Part shown: piece after piece, positions 1-12,936 of the stretch
Position numbering within the stretch: position 1 is the stretch's first letter
Layout of the letters: every line of letters starts with the position of its first letter
Assembly (NCBI RefSeq): GCF_021155775.2
Contig: NC_060232.1
Span: 23,877,922 to 23,941,921, forward strand
DNA: 64,000 bases
Source: Neodiprion pinetum
Lineage: Eukaryota > Arthropoda > Insecta > Hymenoptera > Diprionidae
Direction of reading: 5' to 3'
Program-made: the position numbers and the translations under genes
The notes under the pieces: generated by a model
What the model was told of the DNA's origin: nothing
What the model saw: only the letters and a program-made list of their open reading frames with translations
Databases searched by the model: none

Positions 1-390
1 GTGCCGAGTGACAGGCGGGGGCCGAGTTGAAGTTCCGAAAGTGCCTGATTACCAATTATTTGTCGGCGAAACTTGAAGTGAAGAAACGTAACGTTTACGA
101 AACAACAAAGTTTCGAATGGACGGAAACCCGACGACTCAAAGTTCCGAAACGAAAGATTCCGAAAATTCAAGTTGCGACAGATCAAAGTTCCCAGAAGTA
201 AAGTTACGATAGATCTAAATTTCGGAAAATAAAGTTTCGATAAAGCAAGATTCCGAAAATTAAACATACTCACACAGCGTAGTTTACTCAAGAAGTGAGT
301 GTGAAAAATCAGAAAAACCAAAAATCACAATGACCAGGATTTCGAATGTAATAATATCGAAAATCCAAAACAAAGAAAGACCAAAGCCAT
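1..390 (+). repeat. Foldback-type repeat family FB, partial copy at window edge
   Basis: An irregular repeat made of variants of AAAGTTCCGAAA spaced every 15-25 bp, for example near 28-40, 138-150, 187-200 and 246-258. It begins with a GGCGGGGG-type end near 13-20 like the copies at 32624 and 41309. It shares with both a GGCGAAACTTGAAG segment followed by a poorly conserved stretch and a CGGAAACC motif. Positions 266-290 (25 bp) are the exact reverse complement of 41607-41631, so this copy reads as one arm of a foldback element whose other arm is seen in the 41309 copy. Only one arm is visible here; homology fades after about 390. No coding potential. The family name is mine and its superfamily is unknown. 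Confidence 0.7.
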
Positions 391-2617
391 GAGAGGCGCT
401 GGTGTAGTTGCAGGGAGTGGATGGTTTTGGAGGATAAAAGTCCTTTCATTAACACGCAGAAGAAAAGTACCGGAGATACGCGTAGTGAATCGAAAAAACA
501 TAAGACACATCTTTTTTTGCCTACTAATTCAAAATCCCCCTTGAAGTTTAAATATTTGAAAAATAAAGGGTTCAACTCCTGAGGGTAAAAACCATGCGCA
601 TGCGATCGTCCGTGTTGACAATGAAAATGGAAAAGTTGCGCAAAATTGTGTGGAATGGAATTGAATAAATCATTCCATTCCAAAGTGTGGTTCAATTTTT
701 TGCTACGCGTAATCCTATCTTTCATAGAATAGTCGAACCGAACCACCTGTACGTGAAATTTGTCTCCCAGATCCTGATGAACTCGTCTTCTCTTCTTTTT
801 CTCTCATTCTATTAACACCGCTTTTCCATTACGTCACTGGTGTCCGTAAATTATTCCGTGAATTAACTTTGCTACGATTGTTTCACGATTTTTGTACCTG
901 AAAAAATGTAGGCAGCAATCCGTTTCCGTTACTGAATCGAACTTTTGCTCAAAAGTGACCTACGCATTCAGTTTTCAAAGAATGTCAATGGTTTGAAAAA
1001 TCGATTATTGTTTCATCCCGTCCGATGATTTATTGATTGTAATTCGCTATCTGATCTTCTGAGGATTTCAATACGCAGCTTTAGAGCCTCGTCTGTAGCG
1101 ATTCCGGAAGAACGAAACATCCGCGAAACAGTCTCTGTGGATGAAATAACACTCCGCGAATCCCGCGACCCAACCTTGACATCTTCACCATAGTAAAACC
1201 ATAGATTGACGCTACTGTAACTAATCGCGAAGGTAGCTTCCTTTTTTTTTTTTAGTTTCAGTTTTCCAATACCAGCTGCATTCCGGAGTCGTAAATTTCA
1301 CCTTGTCCACTAGAATCAAGGTTTAAACGAGATCCATAATCACGGCTCGTTGAAGCCTGTATGATATTAATTTTCCTGGGCTTGCGAGTTCCGGTTATAA
1401 ATCATCAGCGCAACCTGCAGTTGATTGCGGAATAATATTGTAAGTAAGAAAAATTATCCGGGTAAATCCTCCCTCTCTTCAACTCTCCCTCTCTCTCTAT
1501 CTCTCATCCGTGTATATCTGCAGTGGTTTGTTAGTCCAGTCTCATTAAAAACTCGACAAAAAGTTTGAAACTCATCCTTGGGTAAAAAAAAGAAAAGAAC
1601 AAAAAAAAAAAAAAAGTCCCCTGCAGCTTGTCAATAACATGTGTTTCCCCCCGTACACGCCTGCCTACCTTTCCTACGGCCCGCCACTCTCTGCCACTCA
1701 CTATGTGCAGCGCTTTTTATCCCTCGAGGGGAATGAATAAGTTTAAAGGATTCTAAATTGCATATCGACTGCTAAAACTGCACAACGTTTTGCAATTTAT
1801 TTCGCTAGGGGGTTCCGGAGTAGGGGCGAAATTGCTATTCGCATTTGGCAGTCGTTCATCTATTTTCACTGGTTTTCAACTGATATATATGTATATAAAT
1901 ATATGTACTCATATGTATAAACATTCGTTTTGTATGCTCCGTAGGATAAACAAATCAACTTGTTCAGGCTTCATTCACGTGCGATTGGGGCAAAATAGTT
2001 TTAAAAAATGCAAATTTATGCTAGAGGCAAGTGATGCCATAAAAAAAAAGAGCCATGTAACGATAAGTAATATCTTTTTTAGAGACGCATCCATAAATAT
2101 GTACCGAGCGAGCTCCTTGATACGGGATTTTAAGCATTCTCTGTAATAGTTGAGCATTCCTATGTTTTTGAAAGTTGAGGCCAAGATTTATCATCCCTTA
2201 TCTTTTGCCTCGCGACTTTGCCACCGATACAATAAAAGGCTTCCTTATGAAAAAGTACAACTTCACACCAGAAAGGTAAATATCCACTAAAAACTCCATA
2301 GCGATACTTTTATTTAACATTTTACAAATTCATCGATCTACCGTAATTGAGGAGAATTTTATAAGTATCTTCGATAAAAATATATTATTGTTGAAATTTA
2401 AAAAAGCTTGGAAACTTCGGTTGCGGGTAAATCAAATTAGAAATTTACCGGCAAAGAAGTTTAGTTGCCATTACAATTAAACTTTGTATTTCAGGAGTCA
2501 CCTAACCTTGAAACAAGCTTCTCGAGATTTTTTCAAATTTGTCAGTTACCTCACAAAACCAATTGGATTTGATACTGCAGATTTGAAAAATCTCATCCTT
2601 AATTCTGAGTAATCCGA
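391..2617. other. No gene seen; simple-sequence runs only
   Basis: AT-rich unique DNA. Visible features are a T run at 1241-1252, a pyrimidine-rich CTCTCTC stretch at about 1471-1507, an A-rich tract at about 1586-1616 and TATA-rich DNA near 1880-1915. Open frames are at most 145 codons, without recognisable domains. Confidence 0.6.
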
Positions 2618-3045
2618 CACTGAGAGAAATTTTTAGTTCCGGTTACCGCTCAGTAATTAACTATTTTCATTTTTTACCACAATCAAAAATATAATTCTAG
2701 GTACAAAATGAAAATTAGTTTTGTCGCTGTTACCAGAAACTCTAGTATCCGTTACTATTCTTTCTCATTACGATCACTGTTACTAGATTTTCTTGTAACT
2801 GTTGCGAAAATTTAATGCTCGTGCAACAAAAAATTGACGTTGAAGCCTCATTTAACTAAAAAAGTAGAGTAAACCTCACAAACTGATTTTGCGTTGGAAT
2901 TACCAAAAAAAGGATCGACAATAGCGCAAAACGGTTAGGCGTACCTCGTTTTTCGTAATTCCAACAATGTTCAAACAATTTTTTTAACGCTACCTGTTTT
3001 ACTGAATTTTTCTAATTGCTTCAACAAATGAAATTTTTCTCAGCG
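2618..3045 (+). mobile_element. M1 MITE, full-length copy (orientation A)
   Basis: A 428-bp non-autonomous DNA transposon copy, starting CACTGAGAGAAATTT and ending AAATTTTTCTCAGCG, so the ends are inverted repeats of about 15 bp with one mismatch. The body contains family landmarks in fixed order: TTACCGCTCAGT, TTACCACAATC, TCATTACGATCACTGTTAC, GCGAAAATTTAATGC, AAAAAGTAGAGTAAAC and GGATCGACAATAGCGC. No open frame of note. The flanking dinucleotides are GA and TA, so no intact 2-bp duplication remains. Members in the opposite orientation lie at 11972, 20823, 21901 and 39438. Movement would need a transposase from elsewhere; none is encoded here. Confidence 0.9.
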
Positions 3046-6000
3046 TAATCATTCATGATCAACACACCAATTAAGCCTGAACAATTCAACGCCACACGTG
3101 TCACAATTTCTATTTCACTATTATTGTGGGCTACGTGCATGTGTCTTAAAATATTCCAACAGTTCCTTACCCCGGGTATAAACTTTGCACGCGGATTTAG
3201 ATGACACACGGAGACTTCCAAGGAGATTTCTAGTTAGTTAGCCGAATGCAGTTAATTGTAAACTTGGCAATTTCCTACCAGCGACTTGGCAGTAATAATA
3301 ATTATGCAAAATAATATAGTTTCCGATCTCTTCACTAGCTCTCATTTGCATGTATACGGAATTACGAGCTCATTGTCGTAGATGTGTGCAAACATCCTCG
3401 GGGCTTCCAGAGCGCTGCGCCTCGACTTCCATCCGCCGCCTTACGACAGTTCCGCTGATTAACCGACGCATTAATTACATATTATTCAAACTCCGGCGCT
3501 ACTCGAATACGCTAATTGTAAAGTCGCGTACCCCGTGACGCAGATCTGATATCTCGAGGCACGCGAGCCGGTCTATTTTCAAACACAAACCCCTCTGCTG
3601 CTGTACCTACAAACGTTCGCCCTATTATTTATTGCCTATACAACTGTGTCCGTCTCGATCGTAATTTATCATTTAAGGTTCGTATCTGCAACTACAATGT
3701 TATACGCTTATAAAATACCCCGGGAAACACCCGCGCGTTATCGTATAAACTATACGTGTATATACATATATATTATACCTACATTTGCGAAGGACCGTTG
3801 ATTCCCGATATCCTTCGGTCACTTTTTAACTACCACCTGTTATAAACAGCCTGTAACGTGTTCCACTTGCCGAAATATATCCTCGTGCAACGATATTCGA
3901 CGTTCCGAAACGCTTCATTTTTTTTTTTTTTAATTTTATTTTTTTTTTCATGTTTTTTTCTCGTTCTAGATTCGAGTATTTTAAATCATGCTGAAAGGAC
4001 AGGATAGCGCGAAAGCTCCAATAATTAGGACTTCTTTTTTTTTTTCGTAACAACCATTCCTGCAATCTTATTGCATTTCGTATACAAGCGAATTAGAAGA
4101 AATAATGTTCAAATTAATTAACGTCAACTTCGTTTTGAAATCATTTTTTTTTTCACAAATCAGCATTGTTTGTTGAATTTAAAATTCATGCAAATACCAT
4201 CAACTGGAATTTGGACAGTTTATTTTTTCGCTTTTGTAAATCCGATAGCTGTGAAATTATATCAAACTTTTAAGAGGAAAAGTGTTACACGTGTGCAAGG
4301 AGCTTTTTAAAGATCACAAATTTCTAACGTTATTTGCAATGCATACGACAGACAATGGATGGTATACTTGTTTTACAAAACTTGATTCACGGTCAAAAGT
4401 TCGTGTCAATAAAAAATTTCGAGTTCTCGTAACGTTTTCCGTCGAGAATATTTTTTCGATAAATCGAAGAAAATACACAGAAAAAACTTCCCATCAAATA
4501 TGCATTTTTTTTTTTCGCAATAATATAGCTCTCTATTTTTCAACGAACTGACTTTAATCAATATAAAAATCTTCACGGCAAAATATACGACTTACGGTTT
4601 ATCGTTCTTCTATCACAGTTGAGCATTATTCTGATCAATAAATGTTTCGAGTCCACTTCCTGCGCAACTTGTAATAAGAGAACCGATTAAGTTTTTGAAA
4701 AAATTCCTATCTTCCAGTGCCTCGCCATGAAAGACTTTCGGATAAACGGAACCAATTAGCGTTTCGTCGCTTCGTTTTGCCGCGCAGCAGCGTGCCGCTG
4801 ATAAATTTGGTCCAGTCTTAACCCGTCGCAAATATTTCCTCGGAAGCGCCCATAGCCTCCTAATTAGTAGCGAGTGCCGTCGTTGCATCCACCCGTGGAA
4901 TAATTTCTCAACCGAATCCAAACGCCTTTGAGGGCCCGTATTTGCTTAGCTCGCTTTGTACACCGTTCAAATTCGGCCCGAAGCACTCCGCTTGACGCAA
5001 CCTGCAAACGATCTTATTGTCAGCGCGATCTAAGCGGATAATTCCGTTCTAAGCCGATAAAAAATTTTAACAATCAAGTTATCCTTTGCTTTCGCATTAA
5101 TTTTAAAAAGGTATTTTTGCGCTCGTTTTTGGTGCGAGTTGGAAAAATTCATTTTCATTAAGTTCAAATAGAAACCATTCGGACGAGTGTCGAGTTCAAA
5201 ATGTCATCCAAACGATGAAATTCTCTTCTCGCGAATGAATTTTTACGCGATCTCACGACTTTCGTCAAAAGCGAAGAAACAGAGTGAGAGAGTCGCGTGT
5301 CAGGATGAGAAATTAGCCGAGTTGAACAGTGTCCAAGTATCAAGGGGCTAAATGCCGAAAAGTAAATCTCGCAGGATGCTCTTCACCATCTGTCAGAGAC
5401 TAAGAACGGGTCATATTTCCAGTCTTGGCGAGGCTTTGCTGCTGCGACCGTACAACGTCCATGCACTTGACAAAAATATATATTCTCTCCTCCTTTCTTC
5501 CCTCCTTTCACCCCGATCTCGCGCCCACTTTTCTTTCACTTTTTACCCATCCCGCAGGCTTATATACCTGCTTCCTCCCTCGCATTAACAATTATTTCCC
5601 CGACTCGTCCTTCAGCTCAACGCAGCGCGTTCAATTCCACTCGTCAACACTTCACCAAAGTGTATTAAAGTCAAGGGGTGAACGTCTCGGTTCGAGTCAC
5701 TTGGCACCCAGGAAGCTGCGGTAAACGGCATTTTCTTTAAATACTTCCGAGCCAGGGCATCCAGACTTTCGAGAGAGAATAACATTCGACTCGTTGAATC
5801 ATTTATACTACTTTCCCAGGTAAGGGAATTATTTAAATTAGTCGTATCGTTAGGTAGACAAGCATATGTAGGGAGGGACAGGTGTAAACGATTACTTAAT
5901 TACGCGTATAATTTGGTTTCAACATCCATATCGACGATCCCACCTCACACACCGCCATATCGTTCGCTAGGCCGGTTATAGACTCTAGAATATTTATTTA

Positions 6001-6959
6001 AGGTGCATGAATTTTCATCAAGTCGATACATATTCGATATTCCGGTCACGAGACAATTAATTATTCACTTCGGTCGGTGATACTTTGTTCTCTGTGTGTA
6101 TAATTCACTTCGTATTACAGTGATCGATTGTACAACGTTCGTTGTTGAAAAATTCAGTGCCGGCAATAATCGTCTCCTTACAGATATGTTCGTGTAATAA
6201 GATTCGCCTATCAAATATTCATGAATTTTTACCAAAACTTTACGTCCATCGCTCACAATTAAGGAGACTGGCTCCAGCTACGTTCCGAAAAGTATGAAAA
6301 TTATCAGATTTCGTCCAACGAGCGGGATGTTCAGCCTTTATTTTCAAAATCGATGATCCGAAGAGGGCATTGAAAATAATAAAAATATGTACGAAACACC
6401 GTGTCCTCGATCGATTTGTATTAATATGAGATATCGTTCCCGATTCAAATCAATTCTCGTATCTATCTTTTCAACGAGGTTTCAATACGATTTTTTCACT
6501 ATATTTCGCAATAAAACTATCCGAGCTCGCTTGCCAATTGTTTACAGATGCTACTCAGAACTAAGAATTCCGCTAGTGCAGCGATTAGATCCAGCATTTC
6601 TCATTGATTAGCTTCAAATTCACTTGTTTATTGTTTTCGCTATCGACAGCTGTTCTTCTTTCTCAACAAAACCGTAAAAAAACGTTGCAATTTCACGACC
6701 AAAGCTAACGAAAATTCATAATCATCGACAATGCCGAAGGGTAACGAGGGATTTCCTTGATCCGAGGCTGCAGCCTCGGCCTCGGCCTTACGAACAAGCG
6801 TCTCGCAGTCTAGCACAGCGTTGTCTGAGAACTTGCCGCAAGTCTCATCGGTTAGTCACAACAGGCTCGAGTTATTGCTGCCGGTCTGGCTAAGCTATCT
6901 CTTGCCTTTCGCTTAATTCCTCCAATTCGCGGCAAAAAAGTAACGAGCTTCTCAGTTGG
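3046..6959. other. No gene seen
   Basis: Mixed AT-rich unique sequence with T runs at about 3919-3952 and 4036-4046 and a pyrimidine-rich stretch at about 5483-5590. A locally GC-richer part (about 4690-4990) has short open frames on both strands but none with recognisable protein features. Confidence 0.55.
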
Positions 6960-7530
6960 CCGGAGGAGGAGAGAGGGGATCGTAGAGAGAGAGAGAGACG
7001 TCGAATTGGCGGAAGCTCGAGAGCGAGAGAGAATCCCGAGCGTCGAGGGAAAAGATGAGGGGCGGTGGTGGTAAGGGGTCGGGGGGAGGGGGAGGGGGAG
7101 GAAGAAGAAGAGCAAAAAAGGGGGGCCGAGAAGAAGAGCCGAGGAACGCAACGCCCGGGAGTTGGCGTCTGGCTTTGATGCCGATGCACGCATGTACGCG
7201 AGAAGGACGGAGGCGTCCGGCTAGTCAAAACAATAACTATATTACCAACGGAGATAGAGTCGTCGCCGTCGGTCTGTCTGCGCCGGCCTCAAGTCTCCTT
7301 CAATTAGCCGTAATGCGTCGCCGACGCGCGACTCGCGCTGACCGCAATCAACCGAAAGGCGACGGGAACGACGTACGCCGACGGCGACGGAGGTCAGGAA
7401 TGTCGCCTGCGCAAACGGTCACTGTCCCTGACCAAAGACGAGTCGAGACGCGTCTGCGCCACGCGTCGCCGATCATATTTACGATCTATAATTCGATTCG
7501 TCGGATTTCTTACAATTGGTGAGACAGTTT
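6960..7530. promoter_or_regulatory. CpG-rich block with G-quadruplex motif; possible promoter or first exon
   Basis: The segment starts with (GA)n at 6982-6998 and a purine-rich, G-rich tract (about 7054-7140). The tract contains four G runs separated by 1-2 bases at 7075-7099, a canonical G-quadruplex pattern. From about 7140 to 7520 CpG density is the highest in the window (repeated GTCGCC, GACGCG, GGCGACGG). A good splice-donor match, TTG|GTGAGA, lies at 7518/7519. An unmethylated promoter with a non-coding first exon on the plus strand would look like this; that is inference. The long frame at 7055-7522 is mostly Gly/Arg low complexity, so I do not call it a gene. There is no TATA box I would defend. 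Confidence 0.3.
7075..7099 (+). other. Potential G-quadruplex
   Basis: Four G runs of 4, 6, 5 and 5 with short spacers (TC, A, A). The pattern is seen directly; folding is inferred. Confidence 0.6.
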
Positions 7531-7596
7531 TATCAACCGTCGGTTGATACCGTTACGTTACGTCGTTGCGACGAGGCTCGGATGGGGAAGTCCTGT

Positions 7597-8024
7597 TGCT
7601 GAGAGAAATTTTTTGTTCCGGTTACCGCTCTGTCCTTAACTATTTTCATTTTTTACCATAATCGAAAAATGTAGTTCTAGGTAGAAAGTGAAAATTAGTT
7701 TTCTAGCTGTTACCGAAAAGTCTGGTATCCGTTGCTATTCTTTCTCATTGCGATCGCTGTTGCTAGATTTTCTTGTCACTTTTGCAAAATTTAATGCTTG
7801 TGCAACAATAAATTGATGTCGAAGCCTTATTTAACTAAAAAAGTAGAGCAAACCGAACAAACTGATTTTGCGTTGGAATTACCAAAAAAAGGATCGACAA
7901 TAGCGCAAAATGGTTAGGCGTACGTCGTTTTTCGTAATCCCAACAATGTTCAAACAGGTTTTTTGACGATACCTGTTTTACTGAATTTTTCTAGTTACTG
8001 TAACAAATGAAATTTTTCTCAGTG
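7597..8024 (+). mobile_element. M1 MITE, full-length copy (orientation A)
   Basis: A 428-bp copy with the same landmark order as the copy at 2618 and no large indel. The left end is mutated (TGCTGAGAGAAATTT instead of CACTGAG); the right end reads AAATTTTTCTCAGTG. Flanking dinucleotides (GT and TA) do not match, as expected if the damaged left edge has decayed. It lies next to a separate hairpin element beginning about 35 bp downstream. Confidence 0.88.
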
Positions 8025-8060
8025 TACGCACCCCGAAGGGATCCTCACCGAGTTTCGGTT

Positions 8061-8448
8061 AAGATGATATCAGTTAGTCTTTACCGACCGAGTGAAATAG
8101 CACTTATTTTTACTGTCACCTACGGTTACGCATCACTGATGCAAAAAAAGATAAAGATCACGCCATTTCACATGCAATGACGAGGATAAATATCCAAAAA
8201 CTTTTTTTCCTTACTAGGATAACGCTAGGAAATTTATTCCTGCAATAATTGAATTAAGAACTGAATTACAGGAATACATTTCCTGGTATTATTGTTGCGC
8301 AAGAGAAACGTTTTTCGAAATATTCGTATACGATGTACGTAGAATGGTGCTATCGGTAACTTTTTTGCGTTAGTGATGCGTAAGCGCACATAATAGTCAA
8401 AATAAGCGAAATTTTACGTGGTCCGTGAAAACTGACTAATAGCATCCT
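8061..8448. repeat. Inverted-repeat (hairpin) element, ~390 bp
   Basis: The arms are about 85-90 bp: about 8061-8150 pairs with about 8362-8448. Both contain the block GCTTATTTTGACT or its variant, then TTACGCATCACT, then a GCAAAAAA run, in mirrored order. The interior also pairs in part: GGAAATTTATTCCTG and CAATAATTG near 8230-8250 mirror CAGGAATACATTTCC and ATTATTGTTG near 8268-8297. It resembles a long-TIR MITE or foldback element. Target-site duplication is not clear and no second copy was seen in the window. Confidence 0.65.
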
Positions 8449-8548
8449 CTTGATATCGAGGGGAATGGTTGTATGGGGCTTACTGTGAATATCGTATTAT
8501 TCTAGTGTCCTCTGCTGCTTAAATTTTATTTGATGTTTAAATTCATGA

Positions 8549-8730
8549 GCGGCCAAGTTCCGAATGAATGGTCAAAATTCCGAATTGTCAAATCTCCGAA
8601 TAGGCAGAAGTTCCGAATGGTAAAAACTTCAAAAATTGCCAACCTTCACGTATACGCGGTAAACGCTTCGATCACGGCGGTCAGTCTGAACTTTAGCAAT
8701 TCGGAATTTTTACCCGCACTCGTGTCGTTA
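8549..8730 (+). repeat. Possible diverged FB foldback repeat
   Basis: GAGCGGCCAAGTTCCGAATG near 8546-8565 is followed by AAATTCCGAATTG and AAGTTCCGAATGG at 20-30 bp intervals. Near 8697-8722 an inverted counterpart, CAATTCGGAATTTTTACCCGC, closes the segment. The arrangement mirrors the clearer FB copy at 32624, but the similarity is short and the middle is not shared. Confidence 0.35.
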
Positions 8731-11700
8731 CTTTTTGGAAAGAAAACCTGTCTCTACTTCCGACCCCAAAAGTTTCTAGAGCTGACGATACTCGAATCCC
8801 GCGATCGATAAACCAAACGGTCAATCTCATCTCATACGAATCTCCTGATATTTATATAGAAACGAATTAGTTACTAGGCAAGATTCAGATGGGATCATCA
8901 AAGTTTGAATCCAACCGTTGAAAGACTTGAACTCTTAAGAAAAAAAAGCGCGTAATACTTTTCCTTGAACGCTGTACTCGGAGATGAAAAAATGCTGTAG
9001 AAACAATCATCTCGGTCGCTATGGAGTTGAATATCCCATAAATTGATCTTGGACAATCAATTTACAATTAGTTCAATCCAATGTCCGGCTTAAAGTACCG
9101 AGTATTCCGTTAAACGTCGTTTAAATGTGTTCAATTTATCAACGAAGCGAATAAATTGATTCTGTTTGGTCGATGAAATTGCATCGATAAGGGTACTTCC
9201 ACGGTATAAACTGGATAAGGAATTTGGTCGCTAGTCGGGAAGCTGAAGATGCATTTTCGAAACGTTCTCAAGCAAAATTATACGTCGTTAGGAAACCGGA
9301 ATTATTCAATAACAAAAAAATTGATTGTTCGAGATAAGTTTGTCCGGTTCAATTGATCGGTGTATTTCAATCAAGTAAATGGACTATTTTTTCTCGCAGT
9401 ATTTTCTCTCTCTTCTCATTCCCGTTTGTCAGTGTAAATATTCAACCAATCCGACCGGCTCTTTACGGCGACTGATTATGATACAGTTTACTCAGGCTTT
9501 AAACCCACGGCCATTTCACGACGGGACTTATAAATCGAGGAAAAATCGAGGCATCGATCGTTATTTCTGACGTAAAATTTCATCGTTCGTACAAGTTGGA
9601 CGTTAGGGATAGTTCGTTTAATTTTAAACATAATACCGTCACGTTGAATCGGCGATAAGAACAACGTCGAAGAATTTACCGATAGTACAAGGAATCTCGC
9701 TGAGTGATCGAAGCGTGGGAATGACAAGTGCAGGCTTTAACTGCTTGCGAAGGCCTTATTATAACTCAAATATGTACCCAAGTAGTTATTCATCGTGTAA
9801 AGACATAAAGACACGAGGATGTCCATACCCTCATAGATAAGGAAAAAATAAATTCACATCGAACAGCCCGATGAAGCACAGACACTGACACTGACAGCTA
9901 GATGGTTCCAACTTTCGGACGAGACGTTGAAGCATTCCTGAAACCAAGCTCACCTCCTGCGTCACCGGTAATTTTCTTTATCTAATCAACAATGAATTCC
10001 GTGTCTTTGTCATAAATATTACGTAGCCTGTTTCATGACTAACTGAACAATCGTCACCCGTTATCGGACATGCGGGAAATAAGTTGATCTAAATATAAGC
10101 TACCGAGGTCAATTTCGAAGTATATAAATCGTCGTCCGTGCGGTATTAACACTTTTCAAATAAAAGTCTTTGATCTGTGAAAACCAGATGCGTTTCTGAT
10201 CTTTCTCTCGTTTCGTCGAGTCGTTATCCAGCGGACATCTCAATCCCATGGCAACCGTGTAGCATTTGAATAAACACTGAATATGAAACATTCTTTACTG
10301 CTGGATGTGGCGGTCTCAATTCTCACGGTTGTTCGTAATCTTTTAGGGTGATTTTTTAATCTAATATACATCCAACAACATAAAGCGACTAGATTATTCT
10401 TCAGTTTTGATTAATTAGGTGAGCTGATATTAAGCTCAAACGACTTTCACGTCTACCAAGTAAATCCAAGACCATAAGCGATTCGCACGATTTGAATCTA
10501 TCGAATGCATTTTACCCCTCTTTTTGAGATATTTTCCACTATATTATTAAAAGTTGAGTTACGTTCTATCGGATTGAAAAATCTACAAGGTACGAAAAGG
10601 TACACGATTTTTCGAGATGTCGAATCGACGATATGATCAATGCTGTAGCACTTGGCAAGGCAAGTCAGAGCCTGGTAAAGTACGTTACAATAAATGAAAA
10701 CGTTCCAAACGAATTTAATTAGCAACGTTCTCTTAAGTTGTTTCACTGAGTACCGCTGAGTTCCTTTGAGTCAATATCGGATTATTAAATTCCAGAAAAT
10801 ATCAAAGCCTTTTACAGTTCACAGTGATTTAACTCAACTGATCTTTCTGTAGTATTCTTCACGCCTTCACGATTCGGTTTCGTCAAACTGTGCAAACTTC
10901 GGCCGATTGAAGTTGAATTATATATTTCGAAACCGCCTAGAACGAACTATCCGTGAATCGCGTGATCCATAGATGATAAATTTTATAAAGATTGACCTTC
11001 GATAACCGAATGATCACCATTCTAAGAACTTAGTCACACTTAATCAACGGACTTGAAGACTTCTTTTAGCAGTGCAGTAAATCAGCGAACTGCAGTGTTT
11101 TAATTTAATCAATGGCCGAGCACTGTTTATGTTTCGAACTAAACTCAAGTGAATCGGGTACCCGTGAGCGAACTTTAAGTCGATTTCGCTAAAAGTCCAC
11201 TTTCATTAGTCAGCAGTGAATAGTGAAACGAATAGGAGTCAATTGAAATATTGTCACCTTGAAGATCCGCGACAATAAGACTAGTTTACACGGATTTTGT
11301 GACTATTAAGATTTGTGGCTTAGTGATGCTAAACTTATAAAAATTAATATTTGCCAAAAATGTTTGCTTTTACAGTCAGGAGAATACTGTTTTGAAAATT
11401 AAGAAATTTTATGATTTTTGTCACTTGAATAATTAAAATTATAGGTTTCTTGAATTTTGATGAAACATTCTACTAGCTGCAAAATTGAACTTTTTCGACA
11501 AATGGTAATTTTCCTCTGTTTAGTATCACCTAACCAATAATGAGCATGAAAAATTGTAACGTTCCTTTTAATTTGGACTTCCGATTTTATCCTGAAATAA
11601 GTCGATTTTCAATATTTTACCGACAAACATATACTTTTTCCAAACAAGCGATGATGTTTTTCCCCGTTTATATTAATTTAACAAATTTTTTTTAAAACGT

Positions 11701-11971
11701 TTTTTTTTTTGTTTTTCGGAAATTTGTTTACTTGATTTTTCTTTTAAAACTTATTCATTTCATTCGCTCGACCGTTTTCGAGATCATCGCGGAAGTTTGT
11801 CTAACAGACTGACAGACTTTTCCCTTTTCATGGCGATGAAAAGTACGGGGAAAAAACTGTTTTTTCAACTCGTTTCCAATGTTTCGATACATGAAAAATA
11901 AAAACATAACGAACTCAACCCATGCACAATAATAAAAAAATTTCTCTTAACCGGTACAATCATCAATACCA
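8731..11971. other. No gene seen
   Basis: Unique AT-rich sequence. Only short frames (82 codons or fewer). A T-rich stretch lies at about 11680-11715. Confidence 0.55.
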
Positions 11972-12400
11972 CACTGAGAAAAATTTCATTTGTTACAGTA
12001 ACTAAAAAAATTCAGTAAAACAGATATCGTTAAAAATAACTGTTTGAATATTGTTGGAACTACGAAAAACGAGGTACGCGTAACCATTTTGCGCTATCAT
12101 CGATCATTTTTTGGTGATTGCAACGCAAAATCAGTTTGTTCGGTTTGCTCTACTTTTTTAGTTAAATAAGGCTTCAACGTCAATTTATTGTTGCAGAAGC
12201 ATTAAATTTTCGCAACAGTTACAAGAAAATCTAGTAACAGTGATCGTAATGAGAAATAATAGTAACGGATACTAGACTTTTCGGTAACAGCTAGAAAACT
12301 AATTTTCGTTTTGGACCTGGAAATATATTTTTCGATTGTGGTAAAAAATGAAAATAGTTAAGGACCGAGCGGTAACCGGAACTAAAAATTCCTCTCAGTG
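11972..12400 (-). mobile_element. M1 MITE, full-length copy (orientation B)
   Basis: A 429-bp copy in the opposite orientation to 2618: CACTGAGAAAAATTTC at the left, CCTCTCAGTG at the right. It is flanked on both sides by CA, a 2-bp target-site duplication. It carries a subfamily marker, GGACCTGGAAATATATTTTT near 12314-12333, where most copies read TACCTAGAACTATATTTTT. The same marker occurs in the deleted copy at 20823. Confidence 0.92.
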
Positions 12401-12936
12401 CATAACCAACACCTGTTCCATCCTCGCGTAAATAATGGTAACTTTCTTCGCATCGCAATATCATCATCGGCGACACACATGATGATACTTGGCGTCACCT
12501 AGCCGGACCGTTGTTTATGGCGCGTGAACGTATATGGACAGACGACCGGGTCCAGAAGCGGAGTGTGCACCTTCGGTTGTCGGCTGTAAGGAAGTGTGTG
12601 CGTGCGGCGGAATCGCTTCAGCAATGCGCAAGGAGCTTCTGGGACCGTTGCAGTTGGTTAATGCGGTCTGAGCCGGTGTCTTCTGGACGGTATCGCGTCG
12701 GAACGGAGAGTGTAGGTACTGCTGACCATATGTATCGCTTTGCTGCTGCTACTCTTCCAGCGATACGGTATAACTTCGATGTATAGAAAACAAACTTGTT
12801 CGCTTCGCCGACGGACAAATCTTCGTCGTGAAACCGATTCCCGAAGCTTGCAAAACGATGTTACGTCTGGTGGGAGTAGTGTTTGGTAATTTTAGAGAGG
12901 AGTTATGGTAAACTTTGGATTATTAACCCTAGAACG
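12401..12936. other. No gene called; GC-richer stretch
   Basis: About 12490-12850 is richer in GC and CpG than its surroundings and open in two frames (91 and 66 codons). No domain, start context or splice pattern persuades me. It could be an untranslated exon or a conserved non-coding element. Confidence 0.35.

Noticed and set aside
309..746. 145-codon minus-strand frame
   Set aside because: It overlaps the FB repeat and has no domain; Phe/Leu/Ser-rich composition follows from T-rich DNA.
7055..7522. 155-codon plus-strand frame
   Set aside because: It is driven by a G-rich tract and a CpG-rich block, giving poly-Gly and poly-Arg; more likely regulatory or untranslated DNA.
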